Shown here piece after piece: positions 8,832 to 17,205 of a stretch of 64,000 nucleotides of DNA (its first letter is position 1; each line of letters starts with the position of its first letter). The stretch is taken from contig CP128433.1 of the NCBI GenBank assembly GCA_032615215.1, positions 1,943,501 to 2,007,500 on the forward strand, given 5' to 3'. Position numbers and translations under genes: made by a program. Origin of the DNA: Microbulbifer sp. MKSA007 (GTDB taxonomy: Bacteria > Pseudomonadota > Gammaproteobacteria > Pseudomonadales > Cellvibrionaceae). A model generated the notes under the pieces. The model was given only the letters and a program-made list of their open reading frames with translations, did not search any database and was not told where the DNA came from.

Positions 8832-10361
8832 ATGCGACTAATGAATAAGTGGGTTGTTTTGCTTGGCTCCTTTCCAGCCACCTTTATTTTGGGGTTGGAC
8901 TACACCATTGTCAGTATTGCGCTGCCGACAATCCAGCAGAGTTTAGGTGCATCCTTTATTCAAACCCAGTGGGTTATGAATATATTTATGTTGATGCTAT
9001 GTATCCTGATGGCCAGTATGGGGAGATTGGGGGATATTGTGGGCTCCCTGAAGATGCTCAATATTGGATGGGTATTACTTGCAGTTAGCTCCCTTTTCGC
9101 GGGATTGGCTGAGGATCCACTTTGGTTAATTGTCTGGCGGGCCTTTCAAGGTGTCTCCATTGCCATAATCGTGCCGAATAATATTGCTTTGCTGTCCCAC
9201 ACTTTTGTAGAAAAAGAAGCCGGATTTGCAATGGGATGGTGGATGTCGGTATTGGCTGTCGGCTTTGCTCTTGGTCCGGTATTGGGTGGGGTCCTATGTG
9301 AGTATTTGTCTTGGAGGTCGATCTTTTTTATTAATATCCCCTTTGTGTTGGTTAGTATGGTACTTGGTCTTTTTGTGATGCGGAGCCAGCAAAATTTAGA
9401 TAAAGAAAAAAGTTATATTGACTGGCGTGGAATGATACTTCTTGCGCTTAGTGTGGGTTCGCTAGTGGTGTTAGTAGTTGAAGGGGCGCAAGTGGGTTGG
9501 TTGAGTTGGCCGATACTGTTGTTACTGGTTATTTCTATATTGAGTTTTATTGCCCTTTTTCGTGTTGAGCGAAAACTGGAGCAACCGTTGATCCATTTTG
9601 CCTATTTTAAGAATTTGCTATTTTCCGCTTGTATTTTAACCAATTTTAGTTTGTTGATATTTCTCATTTCTGCTTTCTTTTTATTACCATTTTATTTGCA
9701 TATTGTGCGTCAGGATACAACGGTAATGTCCGGCTTGATTTTGCTCCCTATTACCTTGGTAATGGCTTTGGTATCTCCTGTGGCGGGCAGAATGGCGGCT
9801 AATTCCGCACCTGCGGCTCCAATCTTAATTGGTGTCATATGTATTTTGATTGCGGCAATCGTAATGACACAATTCTCAGTGGATACCAATTTTTCGACGC
9901 TTTTGCTGGCTTTTATACCTTTCGGTGTGGCTTGGGGATTTGTATTTAGTGCAACAGCCCCAATCGCTATTGGCGCTTTGCCGCCTAATAGTGCAGGTAT
10001 AGCAACCGGAATGTTGTGGGGCATACAAAACATAGGCGCAGCACTTGGTTTGGCTGTAGTGGGTACTGTATTCCGGATAATGGAGAAACAGAGTTTGCTA
10101 AATCAATTGAAGGAAAGTGGGGTGCAGATTACCAGTGCACTGGAAAAATATATCGATGCATTGCTGATTAATCCTGAAAGGATTGAGCGTGGCGCAATGG
10201 GGGTGTCTGCTGCTCTGCACGGTCGCATCGCTAACATGTTTAATGAGGCTTTTGCCCAGGCTTTCCAGTCGGTGATGTGGGGGTTGGTTGTATTTACTTT
10301 TCTTTTGTTGGTTGCTGTAGCTGTATTATTGAAAAAATCACAGTGTAAGAAGGAAAGTTAG
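8832..10361 (+). CDS. MFS transporter, DHA2 (EmrB/QacA-type) family, 14 TM
   Basis: Inner-membrane drug:H+ antiporter-type protein of 509 aa. The N-terminal signature LGLDYTIVSIALPTIQQSLG is characteristic of the 14-TM DHA2 branch (Asp in TM1 region), followed by WVMN, GRLGDIVG (motif A region) and ALGPVLGGVLCEYLSWRSIFFINIP (motif C). About 14 hydrophobic segments can be counted, with a ~60-residue loop before the last one (ESGVQITSALEKYIDALL and on). Export of hydrophobic drugs or metabolites is likely; the substrate is unknown. No membrane-fusion partner (EmrA) or regulator is adjacent. The gene is visibly AT-richer than the flanking operons, which may mean recent transfer. The ribosome site (AAGGGG) is fair. 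Confidence 0.9.
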   Translation: MRLMNKWVVLLGSFPATFILGLDYTIVSIALPTIQQSLGASFIQTQWVMNIFMLMLCILMASMGRLGDIVGSLKMLNIGWVLLAVSSLFAGLAEDPLWLIVWRAFQGVSIAIIVPNNIALLSHTFVEKEAGFAMGWWMSVLAVGFALGPVLGGVLCEYLSWRSIFFINIPFVLVSMVLGLFVMRSQQNLDKEKSYIDWRGMILLALSVGSLVVLVVEGAQVGWLSWPILLLLVISILSFIALFRVERKLEQPLIHFAYFKNLLFSACILTNFSLLIFLISAFFLLPFYLHIVRQDTTVMSGLILLPITLVMALVSPVAGRMAANSAPAAPILIGVICILIAAIVMTQFSVDTNFSTLLLAFIPFGVAWGFVFSATAPIAIGALPPNSAGIATGMLWGIQNIGAALGLAVVGTVFRIMEKQSLLNQLKESGVQITSALEKYIDALLINPERIERGAMGVSAALHGRIANMFNEAFAQAFQSVMWGLVVFTFLLLVAVAVLLKKSQCKKES

Positions 10362-10566
10362 AAATGTTATTTTAATGGTCTCTGCAAGCTTTGAAATATA
10401 GAGGCTGTCCTGTGATTTTTGGCTCAAAAATATACGCCTACTCGGTTTTTATAAATCAATAATTACAATAAGAAAAGTCTCTCTAAAACTGGGCTGCCGT
10501 TTGAAACAGCCCAGCTCAAATTAATTTCTCTTGTTGGTAACGGTAATTTGGTTCACCGTATAGAGA

Positions 10567-11691
10567 TTATTTGAGTGTTTTTAACACTTCGCGAATTGGG
10601 AAAAGAATATCGCGAGCGAGTTGTTGGCTTCGCGCCGGGGACCAACCTTCGATCAAGTCGGGCAGGTCATCATTGTCTTTAAACGGCATCTCCAATGTTA
10701 GAGCCAGGGTGCGGAATTGATGTCCAGCCCAGGCGGTACCAATTGTCAGATTTGCTTCGCCGGGTTTATCCAGCTCATATCCATGCTCCGTTTGGAAGTC
10801 GGGGCTGACGGCCTCATAAGCTTGCTTAAATGTCTCTTCCAGCTTGGCGTGGCGCTCGTCATAGCCGGGAATACCTTCACAAGCCGCAACAAAGTTATAG
10901 GGCAGGGCTTCATCACCATGAATATCCAGGAAGATATCCCCTCCTAGCTCCAACATTTTCTCCCTGACCAAAAAGACTTCCGGGCTTCGCTCCATTGTGG
11001 GGTTGAGCCACTCACGGTTCAGGTTGGCGCCCGCAGCGTTAGTGCGCAGATGCCCGCGAACGCTGCCGTCGGGGTTCATATTGGGTACTACATAAAATAC
11101 GGTATCTGCCAGCAAGCTTTGCGCAGTAGGATTGGCATGGTCGAGCAAGGTTTCCAGGAAGCCCTCAACAAACCATTCCGCCATGGTCTCTCCTGGGTGT
11201 TGGCGGGCAATCATCCAAACACGATGTTTCGCGGTGTCGGCATTGCCAACCGTGAGCATGGTCATATCGCGCTCATCAAGGGTTTTACCGAGAGTTTGCA
11301 GTTTGACCAGGTCGTGGCTCTGCGCCCAAGCGAGCAGATCCAGGTGGCGTTCCCAGGAGTAGGGGGCGAAATAGGCGAGATAGATGCTGGGTTCATCCAG
11401 GGTTACAGTGAAGTCCAGAGTATTGCCGTCGTAGTTGGCGCCAATTCTGAACCAATTTTGACGATCGTATGAGGCACAGATGCGGTAGTTTTCCCAGCCT
11501 TCCGGGTAGGCGGATTTGCCGGCATTAACGATGCGCAAGGGATAGCTGGTGCCAATATCGCCTTCCAGACGAAAGTGAAACCATTGGTAGAAGTCAGAAT
11601 TGTTGTCCTGACGGATTGCTAGCTCAATTGGATTGCTGTCGGTATTGATAACTTCGATATTGCCGCTGTCAAAGGCGCTGCTGATATACAT
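10567..11691 (-). CDS. M14-family zinc carboxypeptidase, cytosolic-carboxypeptidase type (374 aa)
   Basis: An N-terminal beta-sandwich (about residues 1-115, with FDSGNIEV and FYQWFHFRL) typical of cytosolic carboxypeptidases precedes the M14 catalytic domain. The zinc site is intact: ARQHPGETMAEW (His and Glu) and LDIHGDE (His); the substrate-binding NPDG and NREW motifs follow the family, and the catalytic Glu is in LTLEMPF. No signal peptide is present, so it is cytoplasmic. Eukaryotic relatives remove C-terminal Glu; the bacterial substrate is not known. I chose the ATG at 11691 because GGAG sits 8 bp before it and the family usually begins close to FDSGNI; the frame stays open to 11775. 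A structured region that may encode a small RNA lies upstream. Confidence 0.9.
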   Translation of the reverse strand: MYISSAFDSGNIEVINTDSNPIELAIRQDNNSDFYQWFHFRLEGDIGTSYPLRIVNAGKSAYPEGWENYRICASYDRQNWFRIGANYDGNTLDFTVTLDEPSIYLAYFAPYSWERHLDLLAWAQSHDLVKLQTLGKTLDERDMTMLTVGNADTAKHRVWMIARQHPGETMAEWFVEGFLETLLDHANPTAQSLLADTVFYVVPNMNPDGSVRGHLRTNAAGANLNREWLNPTMERSPEVFLVREKMLELGGDIFLDIHGDEALPYNFVAACEGIPGYDERHAKLEETFKQAYEAVSPDFQTEHGYELDKPGEANLTIGTAWAGHQFRTLALTLEMPFKDNDDLPDLIEGWSPARSQQLARDILFPIREVLKTLK

Positions 11692-11811
11692 GTAGAGAGC
11701 TCCACTCTTGTTCTTGGGCGCAGGATACAGCGGTAGGGGGAATTTTCCAGGAAGAAAGGTAGGGGATCTCGCCAATTTTGGGTGCGATAGGACGAAATCT
11801 CCTTTATTTAG

Positions 11812-11967
11812 TGAAATAGAAAAGCACGGTATCGATAAGGATACCGTGCTTTAGCCAATCCCTGGCGGCACCTGCTACGACTACTGCTCCCTGAAATTTC
11901 CGGTGTCGGACCCCAGGCGACTGCTTACTGCCCGGTCAGATCACAAGTGCGTCACTCCACACTGTCA
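11812..11967 (-). ncRNA. Candidate small RNA with promoter and intrinsic terminator
   Basis: No convincing gene occupies 11692-12198. On the minus strand, TTGCTG (11996-12001) and TTTACT (11974-11979) are 16 bp apart and could form a sigma70 promoter with a start near 11967. About 155 nt downstream is a 13-bp perfect stem, AAAGCACGGTATC/GATACCGTGCTTT (11821-11852), ending in TTTTCTATTT. The region between can fold (AGTG-ACG-CACT, UCCG-ACAC-CGGA and an outer AAUUUC/GAAAUU pairing). It could be a free small RNA or an attenuated leader of the M14 gene. I could not match it to 6S, SRP or tmRNA signatures. Confidence 0.4.
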
Positions 11968-12198
11968 GAAATTAGTAAATCTCCTTAACATCCCGCAGCA
12001 AGTGCTGGTTAAAGTTTAGGCAATCGAGCCTGCTTGATGTTGTACGAACGTTTCGATCGGCGTAAATTTGATGATCTTTTTGTCTCAGGGCTATCTGACG
12101 TGAATTTGTACAGATAGAGAATAGGTCCCATGGCATTAGTGGGAATAGAAAGAACAAGTAATAGCTCCGCATAGGGGGCTTTCGTGAGAGGTGACACC

Positions 12199-12678
12199 AT
12201 GAATAGAGTGATTAAACGAAGTATCGTGGCATCCGCTGCGCTTGTAACAGTGATGAATCTGAGCGCCTGTGGCTATTTCCTGTACCCGGAGCGCAAAGGG
12301 CAGGCGGGTGGGCGAGTTGATCCTGCGGTCGTAATCTTGGACGGCGCAGGCCTGCTATTTGGCTTGCTGCCGGGCATAGTGGCTTTCGCTGTCGATATTA
12401 CCAATGGCACCATTTATTTGCCGCCAGGGCATAGCTCGGTTTTTGATCGCCATTTAAGCAGTACTGACCAGGGGGCACCTGCGGAGGTTACAGACGAAGA
12501 GGGGCAGGTCTGGATCCGACTTCCGGTGGAGGGCGTCGATGAGAATACCCGACTAGAAGTACTCAGTGATCAGTTGTCAGGGATAACAGGGCAGCAAGTA
12601 GATGCTGAAGATATTGTTTGGTTACAGGACTCAGCCGAGCTTCGTGCAGTAAGCCGTTTCCAGGCTGCGTCTCGCTAG
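12199..12678 (+). CDS. Small conserved-type lipoprotein (159 aa)
   Basis: The N-terminus is a lipoprotein signal ending in LSAC, followed by GYFLYPERKGQ and a Gly/hydrophobic segment (VVILDGAGLLFGLLPGIVAFAVDITNGTIYLPPG) that may lie along or in the membrane. This combination of a YPERKGQ-like stretch, a hydrophobic segment and a DxxNGTIYLP-like end recurs in small lipoproteins of pseudomonads and relatives of unknown role. The acidic C-terminal half is soluble. I chose the ATG at 12199, preceded by GAGAGGTGACACC, over the GTG at 12184. No function can be assigned. Confidence 0.75.
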   Translation: MNRVIKRSIVASAALVTVMNLSACGYFLYPERKGQAGGRVDPAVVILDGAGLLFGLLPGIVAFAVDITNGTIYLPPGHSSVFDRHLSSTDQGAPAEVTDEEGQVWIRLPVEGVDENTRLEVLSDQLSGITGQQVDAEDIVWLQDSAELRAVSRFQAASR

Positions 12679-12698
12679 TTTTTCCCAGCTTTGAGCGC

Positions 12699-12721
12699 CT
12701 CGGGAGTTGAAGGCTCCCGAG
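12699..12721. terminator. Hairpin between convergent genes
   Basis: CTCGGGAG/CTCCCGAG with a 7-base loop lies between the convergent lipoprotein and LysE-family genes. There is no strong T-run on either side, so efficiency is uncertain. Confidence 0.5.
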
Positions 12722-12743
12722 CTTAAGCTGTAGAAGAGACCTT

Positions 12744-13364
12744 TCAGGTGGCTGCGCCAAAGGGGGTAAGCCCCTCGAGGGCCAAGGGGATAACGCTTGC
12801 AGCAAGCAACAATCCCATAGCAATGTTAAAGCTTCGCAAGTAGCGTGGTTCAGTCAGGAACCGTTTTAGCCCAACGCCAAAGAATAGCCAAATGGCAACG
12901 CAAGGCCCGCCAATGGTGATAAATGCCAGTGCAACCTTAACAACTCCCGACCATATTTCTGTGCCGGGACTGGTGAAAGCAGCCAGTGCTCCAGTGGCCA
13001 TAATCCAGCCTTTGGGATTGATCCACTGAAAAGCCATCGCCTGGGTAAAGCTCAGGGGTTGGCTTGAATTTCCAGAACCCATTTCCCGGGTCGAACCAAT
13101 TATCCATGCCAGGTAGAGTAAATAGGCAATGCCTGCCCAGCGAATAACTTCATGCAGAAAAGGGAAGTGATTGAAGGCGGTTCCCAGTCCCAAGCCAATG
13201 GCAACCACCATGGCGGGAAATCCCAGCCAAATTCCCAGTAGGTGAGGTGTTGAACTGTAGATGCCGTGATTGAGCCCTGAGGACATAATCATCAGGTTAT
13301 TAGGGCCCGGTGTAATACTGGCTGAGAAAGCAAAAAGGGCGATTGGCAAAAGAGATTCAATCAC
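12744..13364 (-). CDS. LysE/RhtB-family exporter (206 aa)
   Basis: Small inner-membrane amino-acid exporter family with about six hydrophobic segments. The family signature SASITPGPNNLMIMSSGLNHG is at residues 14-34 and QWINPKGWIMATG near 113. Members export basic amino acids, homoserine/threonine, cysteine pathway metabolites or related compounds; the substrate cannot be predicted. It is transcribed divergently from yjjV with only ~60 bp between starts, so the two may share a control region. Confidence 0.88.
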   Translation of the reverse strand: MIESLLPIALFAFSASITPGPNNLMIMSSGLNHGIYSSTPHLLGIWLGFPAMVVAIGLGLGTAFNHFPFLHEVIRWAGIAYLLYLAWIIGSTREMGSGNSSQPLSFTQAMAFQWINPKGWIMATGALAAFTSPGTEIWSGVVKVALAFITIGGPCVAIWLFFGVGLKRFLTEPRYLRSFNIAMGLLLAASVIPLALEGLTPFGAAT

Positions 13365-13425
13365 AGGTGTACCAGAGGAAAAGGCGACTTCATGCTAATA
13401 TGCGCGCGAATAATGGGTATCACAA

Positions 13426-14214
13426 GTGAAATTTATAGACAGCCATTGCCACTTTGATTTTGAGGCTTTTTCACTGGACCGGGATCAGGTGTGGCAAAGA
13501 TGTCTCAATGCCGGAATAGATAGGGTCATTATCCCCGGCGTTTGCGAGGCTCAGTGGCAGTCGTTGGGCGCTCTGGTATCGGAACAGCCCGGTTGGATGA
13601 TGGCTGCTGGTGTTCACCCTTGGTGGGTGAAGAAAATCCCGCAAGATTCCCGCTGGCGGGAAAATCTGATGGAGTTGGGAGTACGGCTTAGTGAGAGCCT
13701 TGAGAAATACTCATGTGTCGCTGTTGGAGAGTGTGGCTTGGATGCCTCTATCGGCACTGACTTGAATAAGCAGGAAGATATTCTCAAGCTTCATTTGGAG
13801 ATTGCTAGTAACCATGAACTGCCGATTATTCTGCATGTTCACCGGGCCCACAATGAACTCCTGAGGCTGTTAAAGCAATTCAAGCTCCCGCGGGGAGGTG
13901 TGATCCACGCTTTCAGTGGCAGTGAGCAAATGGCGCAAGAGTACTGGAAGCGCGGCTTCTATCTGGGTATCGGTGGAACAATTACTTACCCACGGGCAGC
14001 GAAAACCCGACGGGCTGTGTCACGTGCGCCGCTGGAGAGTTTACTGCTTGAGTCGGACGCCCCGGATATGCCCCTTTCAGGTCAGCAGGGTATGCGTAAT
14101 AGCCCTGAAAACCTTTCTAAAATTGCACAAGCACTGGCTGATTTGCGGGGAGTTTCCGTGCGGGAAATCGCCAATGCTACCTGTCGAAATACTGAGAAGT
14201 TATTTTCCCTATGA
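13426..14214 (+). CDS. yjjV: TatD-family metal-dependent hydrolase, YjjV-like
   Basis: TIM-barrel amidohydrolase-fold nuclease of the TatD family, 262 aa. Metal ligands are visible in order: DSHCHFD (two His), GECGLD (Glu), HVHRAH (His), IHAFSGS (His) and LLLESDAPDMP (Asp). The pattern VGECGLD, FSGS and GGTITYPRA...TDAPDMPL-type stretches match E. coli YjjV closely, so I assign that subfamily rather than TatD itself. It begins at a GTG and has no strong ribosome site. The stop codon overlaps the next gene (ATGA), suggesting translational coupling with the CsdA-CsdE fusion. A functional link with the fusion is not known. Confidence 0.88.
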   Translation: MKFIDSHCHFDFEAFSLDRDQVWQRCLNAGIDRVIIPGVCEAQWQSLGALVSEQPGWMMAAGVHPWWVKKIPQDSRWRENLMELGVRLSESLEKYSCVAVGECGLDASIGTDLNKQEDILKLHLEIASNHELPIILHVHRAHNELLRLLKQFKLPRGGVIHAFSGSEQMAQEYWKRGFYLGIGGTITYPRAAKTRRAVSRAPLESLLLESDAPDMPLSGQQGMRNSPENLSKIAQALADLRGVSVREIANATCRNTEKLFSL

Positions 14215-15869
14215 GTTTTTCCGCTGAATCATTCAGGCAGTCATTTCCCCTCTTTGATCAAGAGGAGAATAAGGAGTTGGTATACCTGGATAATGCTGCA
14301 ACGACGCAGAAGCCAGAGGCAGTGATTAATGCTGTACGCGATTACTATGTGCACAGCAATGCCAATACGCACCGCTCCAGTCATCGTCTGGCGCGTAAAG
14401 CTACAGAAATGGTGGAGCGAGTGCGTCGCCAAGCGGCAAAGTTTGTTAATGCTGCCAGCACAAGGGAAATTGTATTTTGTCGCGGTGCTACTGAGGCATT
14501 GAATTTGTTGGCGCACAGCCTGTGTAGTGAGTTGCAGGCTGGGGATGAAATTGTCATCTCAACAGCGGAGCACCATGCAAATATTATCCCTTGGCAGATG
14601 GCGGCCAAGCGATTCAATTTGAGTTTGCGCTATGTACCCCATGTAGCGGGTGTCCCGGAATTTGATCGCCTGGGAGAAGTGCTGAATGAGCGCACAAGAA
14701 TTGTATCCCTGACCGGCGGTTCCAACGCACTCGGATTGCGTCCGGACCTGGCTGCAGTGAGGCAATTGCTGCGCAGAAAGCACTTGATGTGGATTGTTGA
14801 TGGCGCCCAGTTGGCAGCCCATGAAGTGATTGATGTGCAGAAAATTGGCTGTGATTTTTTTGTTTCCTCCGCACATAAGTTTTACGGCCCGTCAGGAATT
14901 GGTTTCTTATACGGTAGGGAAACACTTTTGGAATCTATGCCACCATGGCTGGGTGGTGGAGAAATGATCTCCGACGTTGAACTTGAAACGAGTCATTATG
15001 CAGGCTTGCCGCACAAATTTGAGGCAGGCACTTCTCCGCTGGCGGCAATAGCGGGTCTTGGAGCGGCACTGGAATTTCTTGAGCAGCAAGATAGGGTCGC
15101 AATAGCGGCGCATGAGCAGAAATTGGTGCGATGGATACATCGCGAACTGATAGCGTCCCCCAATTTTAGGGTTATCAGCCAAGTGCGCCACAATCTGGGT
15201 ATTGTCTCTTTTGTGCCTATTCATGGTAGCGCTGCCGATTTAATGCACTGGCTGGACGAGCGCGATATTGCAGTGAGAGTAGGCCATCACTGTGCACAAT
15301 TGTTAGGTAAAGAGAGCGGTGATTTGGTGACGGTCCGAGCCTCAGTCGCAGCCTACAATACCGATAGCGATATTCAGGCTTTTTTGCAGGCCCTGGAAGA
15401 GTATTGTGAGATCCAGAAGTCAATTGAGCCGGGGGCTAGTATTCAGCGTGATGAATGGGCCAGGGATGATTTCTCCTCGTTATTGCTGGAGAGTTTAGTT
15501 TCCCAGCGCAACTGGCAGGGACGTTATAGAGAATTAATGCTGTGGAGTAAAACTATTGCCCGAAAGCCCGAGATACGTACCGAGGAAAACCTGGTGCGGG
15601 GTTGTGAGTCCGCAGCTTGGTTAGCGCACCGGACAGAGGGTGGTAGGCACTATTTTGGATTGGAAAGCGACAGCCGGGTTGTAAAAGGCCTGGGTGCGTT
15701 ATTACTTTCACAAATCGATGGCCGCACGGCTATTGAGATTCGAGAGAGAGATCTTTCTCTGTTATTTGCTGAGCTAGGACTCGGTAAGCACTTAAGTGAA
15801 TCGCGCAGCAATGGTTTTTACGCATTGCTGCAACGTGCTTTGAATCTGGTGGAGCAGACCTCCCATTAA
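14211..15869 (+). CDS. csdA: Cysteine desulfurase-sulfur acceptor fusion (CsdA-CsdE/SufS-SufE)
   Basis: A 552-aa protein joining two activities that are usually separate. Residues ~1-400 are a group II cysteine desulfurase: TAEHHANIIPW, the PLP-binding Lys223 in SSAHKFYGPSG, and the catalytic Cys361 in VRVGHHCAQ. Residues ~420-552 are a SufE/CsdE-type sulfur acceptor: YRELMLWSKTIARKPEIRTEENLVRGCESAAW with acceptor Cys465, then GLGALLLSQIDGRTAIEI and SRSNGFYALLQRA. The desulfurase would hand persulfide directly to its own tail. CsdA/CsdE is favoured over SufS/SufE because no suf genes are adjacent and tcdA (csdL) lies 2.2 kb away; in E. coli csdA, csdE and csdL are neighbours. The start overlaps the yjjV stop by 4 bp. 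All key residues are intact. Confidence 0.9.
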   Translation: MSFSAESFRQSFPLFDQEENKELVYLDNAATTQKPEAVINAVRDYYVHSNANTHRSSHRLARKATEMVERVRRQAAKFVNAASTREIVFCRGATEALNLLAHSLCSELQAGDEIVISTAEHHANIIPWQMAAKRFNLSLRYVPHVAGVPEFDRLGEVLNERTRIVSLTGGSNALGLRPDLAAVRQLLRRKHLMWIVDGAQLAAHEVIDVQKIGCDFFVSSAHKFYGPSGIGFLYGRETLLESMPPWLGGGEMISDVELETSHYAGLPHKFEAGTSPLAAIAGLGAALEFLEQQDRVAIAAHEQKLVRWIHRELIASPNFRVISQVRHNLGIVSFVPIHGSAADLMHWLDERDIAVRVGHHCAQLLGKESGDLVTVRASVAAYNTDSDIQAFLQALEEYCEIQKSIEPGASIQRDEWARDDFSSLLLESLVSQRNWQGRYRELMLWSKTIARKPEIRTEENLVRGCESAAWLAHRTEGGRHYFGLESDSRVVKGLGALLLSQIDGRTAIEIRERDLSLLFAELGLGKHLSESRSNGFYALLQRALNLVEQTSH

Positions 15870-15870
15870 C

Positions 15871-17067
15871 TTAACTGGAGCGGGGTATGGGGGCCTCCAC
15901 CGCAATAGGCCTTATATTGGAAATAGGCTTTAAACCAAACAGCGGCCGTAAAACTGGATTTCTTCGGATGATAAATTCATATGAAGCCCAGCAGCCGAAA
16001 ATAGTGATTAATAATACTAGCAAGGGCTCCAGGATGGGCCCCAGAGCGAGTTGCCCCAATTGATACACAGCGATTACGGTAATGGTTTGATGGAGGATAT
16101 ACCAGGGATAAACCGCTTCAGTGGCATAGGGTAACCAACGGAATTGCTTATTGAGAAATCGATAAGCGCAGGCTAAAACAGCCAGGAGCCATACCCATCG
16201 ATTTGTATAGATAACAATAAAAAGCAGTATTTTCTGCGCGGGAATACTGTTATCAGGTAGTACTCGATCAAATAATAGATATAGGGCGAAAGTGAGGGGC
16301 GCTGCAATAATCAAGCGATTGCGCAGCCTTGCCAGTATTTCCCAGGGAGCGTTACTGCTGACCAGCAAGTAGCCGCAGAAGAAATAAGTAAAAAATCTGG
16401 CATGGGTGTACCAGTCGTCGACGACGGCATAGTTTATTCCACCAAAGCGCGGAAATAGGACCAGGCCGTACACCATCATAGGCACAAGCGGTAGAATTAG
16501 CAGTTGCCAAGATTTAATATTCTCCATGAATCGGCCCAGCCACCGTTGGTGTTTAAACCACAGGGCTAGAGGAATAAGGGCCAGGGTGTAGCATGCCAGA
16601 TAGGGTAGATACCACAGGTGGTTCCAGGTCAGGCCAAACTCACTTCCAGCAAAGGCATTTTCTGGCCAGGGGCTGAACGAGAAGTACTTCAGCAGGAAAG
16701 ATAAGTATCCAGGCTCAATAATGCCGTTGCTTAGCGCTTCATAGTAGGCCTGGGGTGGAACCACCACCAGCATTCCAAATGCCAGCGGAATCAATAGCTG
16801 CTTCATTCTTCTCAGTAAGTAACCCCCAGTGCCCAGCTTGTGGAAGAGAAAATAGCTGGCTGCACCTGAAATCAGGAACAACAACGGCATCCGCCACTGG
16901 TTAACCGCTAGCATTACCAGTTGTAGTGGCTCGCTTTGGTAGCTGCTTTTTACATGCCACCCCCATTCCGCGACATAGGCCATTCCCAGGTGGTAGAGAA
17001 TAAGTAGGCCAAAGGCTAGTACACGAAGGGCGTCAATATCGTGGCGTCTCTGTGTTATTGAATGCAT
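15871..17067 (-). CDS. Acyltransferase family 3 integral membrane protein (398 aa)
   Basis: Polytopic inner-membrane protein with about ten hydrophobic segments and the acyltransferase-3 hallmark near the N-terminus: RRHDIDALRVLAFGLLILYHLG with the conserved Arg and His, followed by WRMPLLFLISGAASYF. Family members transfer acyl groups to extracytoplasmic sugars, glucans or antibiotics (OpgC, OafA types). The acceptor here is unknown. It ends 1 bp from the csdA-csdE stop (convergent) and is divergent from a membrane-bound LytTR regulator 138 bp away, which suggests regulation by that protein. Confidence 0.85.
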   Translation of the reverse strand: MHSITQRRHDIDALRVLAFGLLILYHLGMAYVAEWGWHVKSSYQSEPLQLVMLAVNQWRMPLLFLISGAASYFLFHKLGTGGYLLRRMKQLLIPLAFGMLVVVPPQAYYEALSNGIIEPGYLSFLLKYFSFSPWPENAFAGSEFGLTWNHLWYLPYLACYTLALIPLALWFKHQRWLGRFMENIKSWQLLILPLVPMMVYGLVLFPRFGGINYAVVDDWYTHARFFTYFFCGYLLVSSNAPWEILARLRNRLIIAAPLTFALYLLFDRVLPDNSIPAQKILLFIVIYTNRWVWLLAVLACAYRFLNKQFRWLPYATEAVYPWYILHQTITVIAVYQLGQLALGPILEPLLVLLITIFGCWASYEFIIRRNPVLRPLFGLKPISNIRPIAVEAPIPRSS

Positions 17068-17205
17068 AGGTTTCGTCGTTCGAGGCTGTTTTAGTCGCTT
17101 GCTATGCTCCCGTTAGTATTTGCCATTAGCTATCCCAAAGTGCCGATTTGTAGGGTATTAGGGGCCAGTGGTGGTTTTTGGGGGTGAATCGGGGGTAGAC
17201 TGCCG

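Noticed and set aside
8543..11560. Genomic island around the phospholipase and MFS genes
   Set aside because: Base composition is visibly AT-richer, but there is no integrase, transposase, tRNA boundary or direct repeat, so I only note possible transfer of single genes.
11840..11970. 6S RNA, SRP RNA, 5S rRNA or tmRNA in the region upstream of the M14 gene
   Set aside because: CCTGGCGGCA and TCCGACACCGGAA gave superficial similarity, but the conserved cores (SRP GGAA tetraloop helix, 5S loops, tmRNA ends) do not fit.
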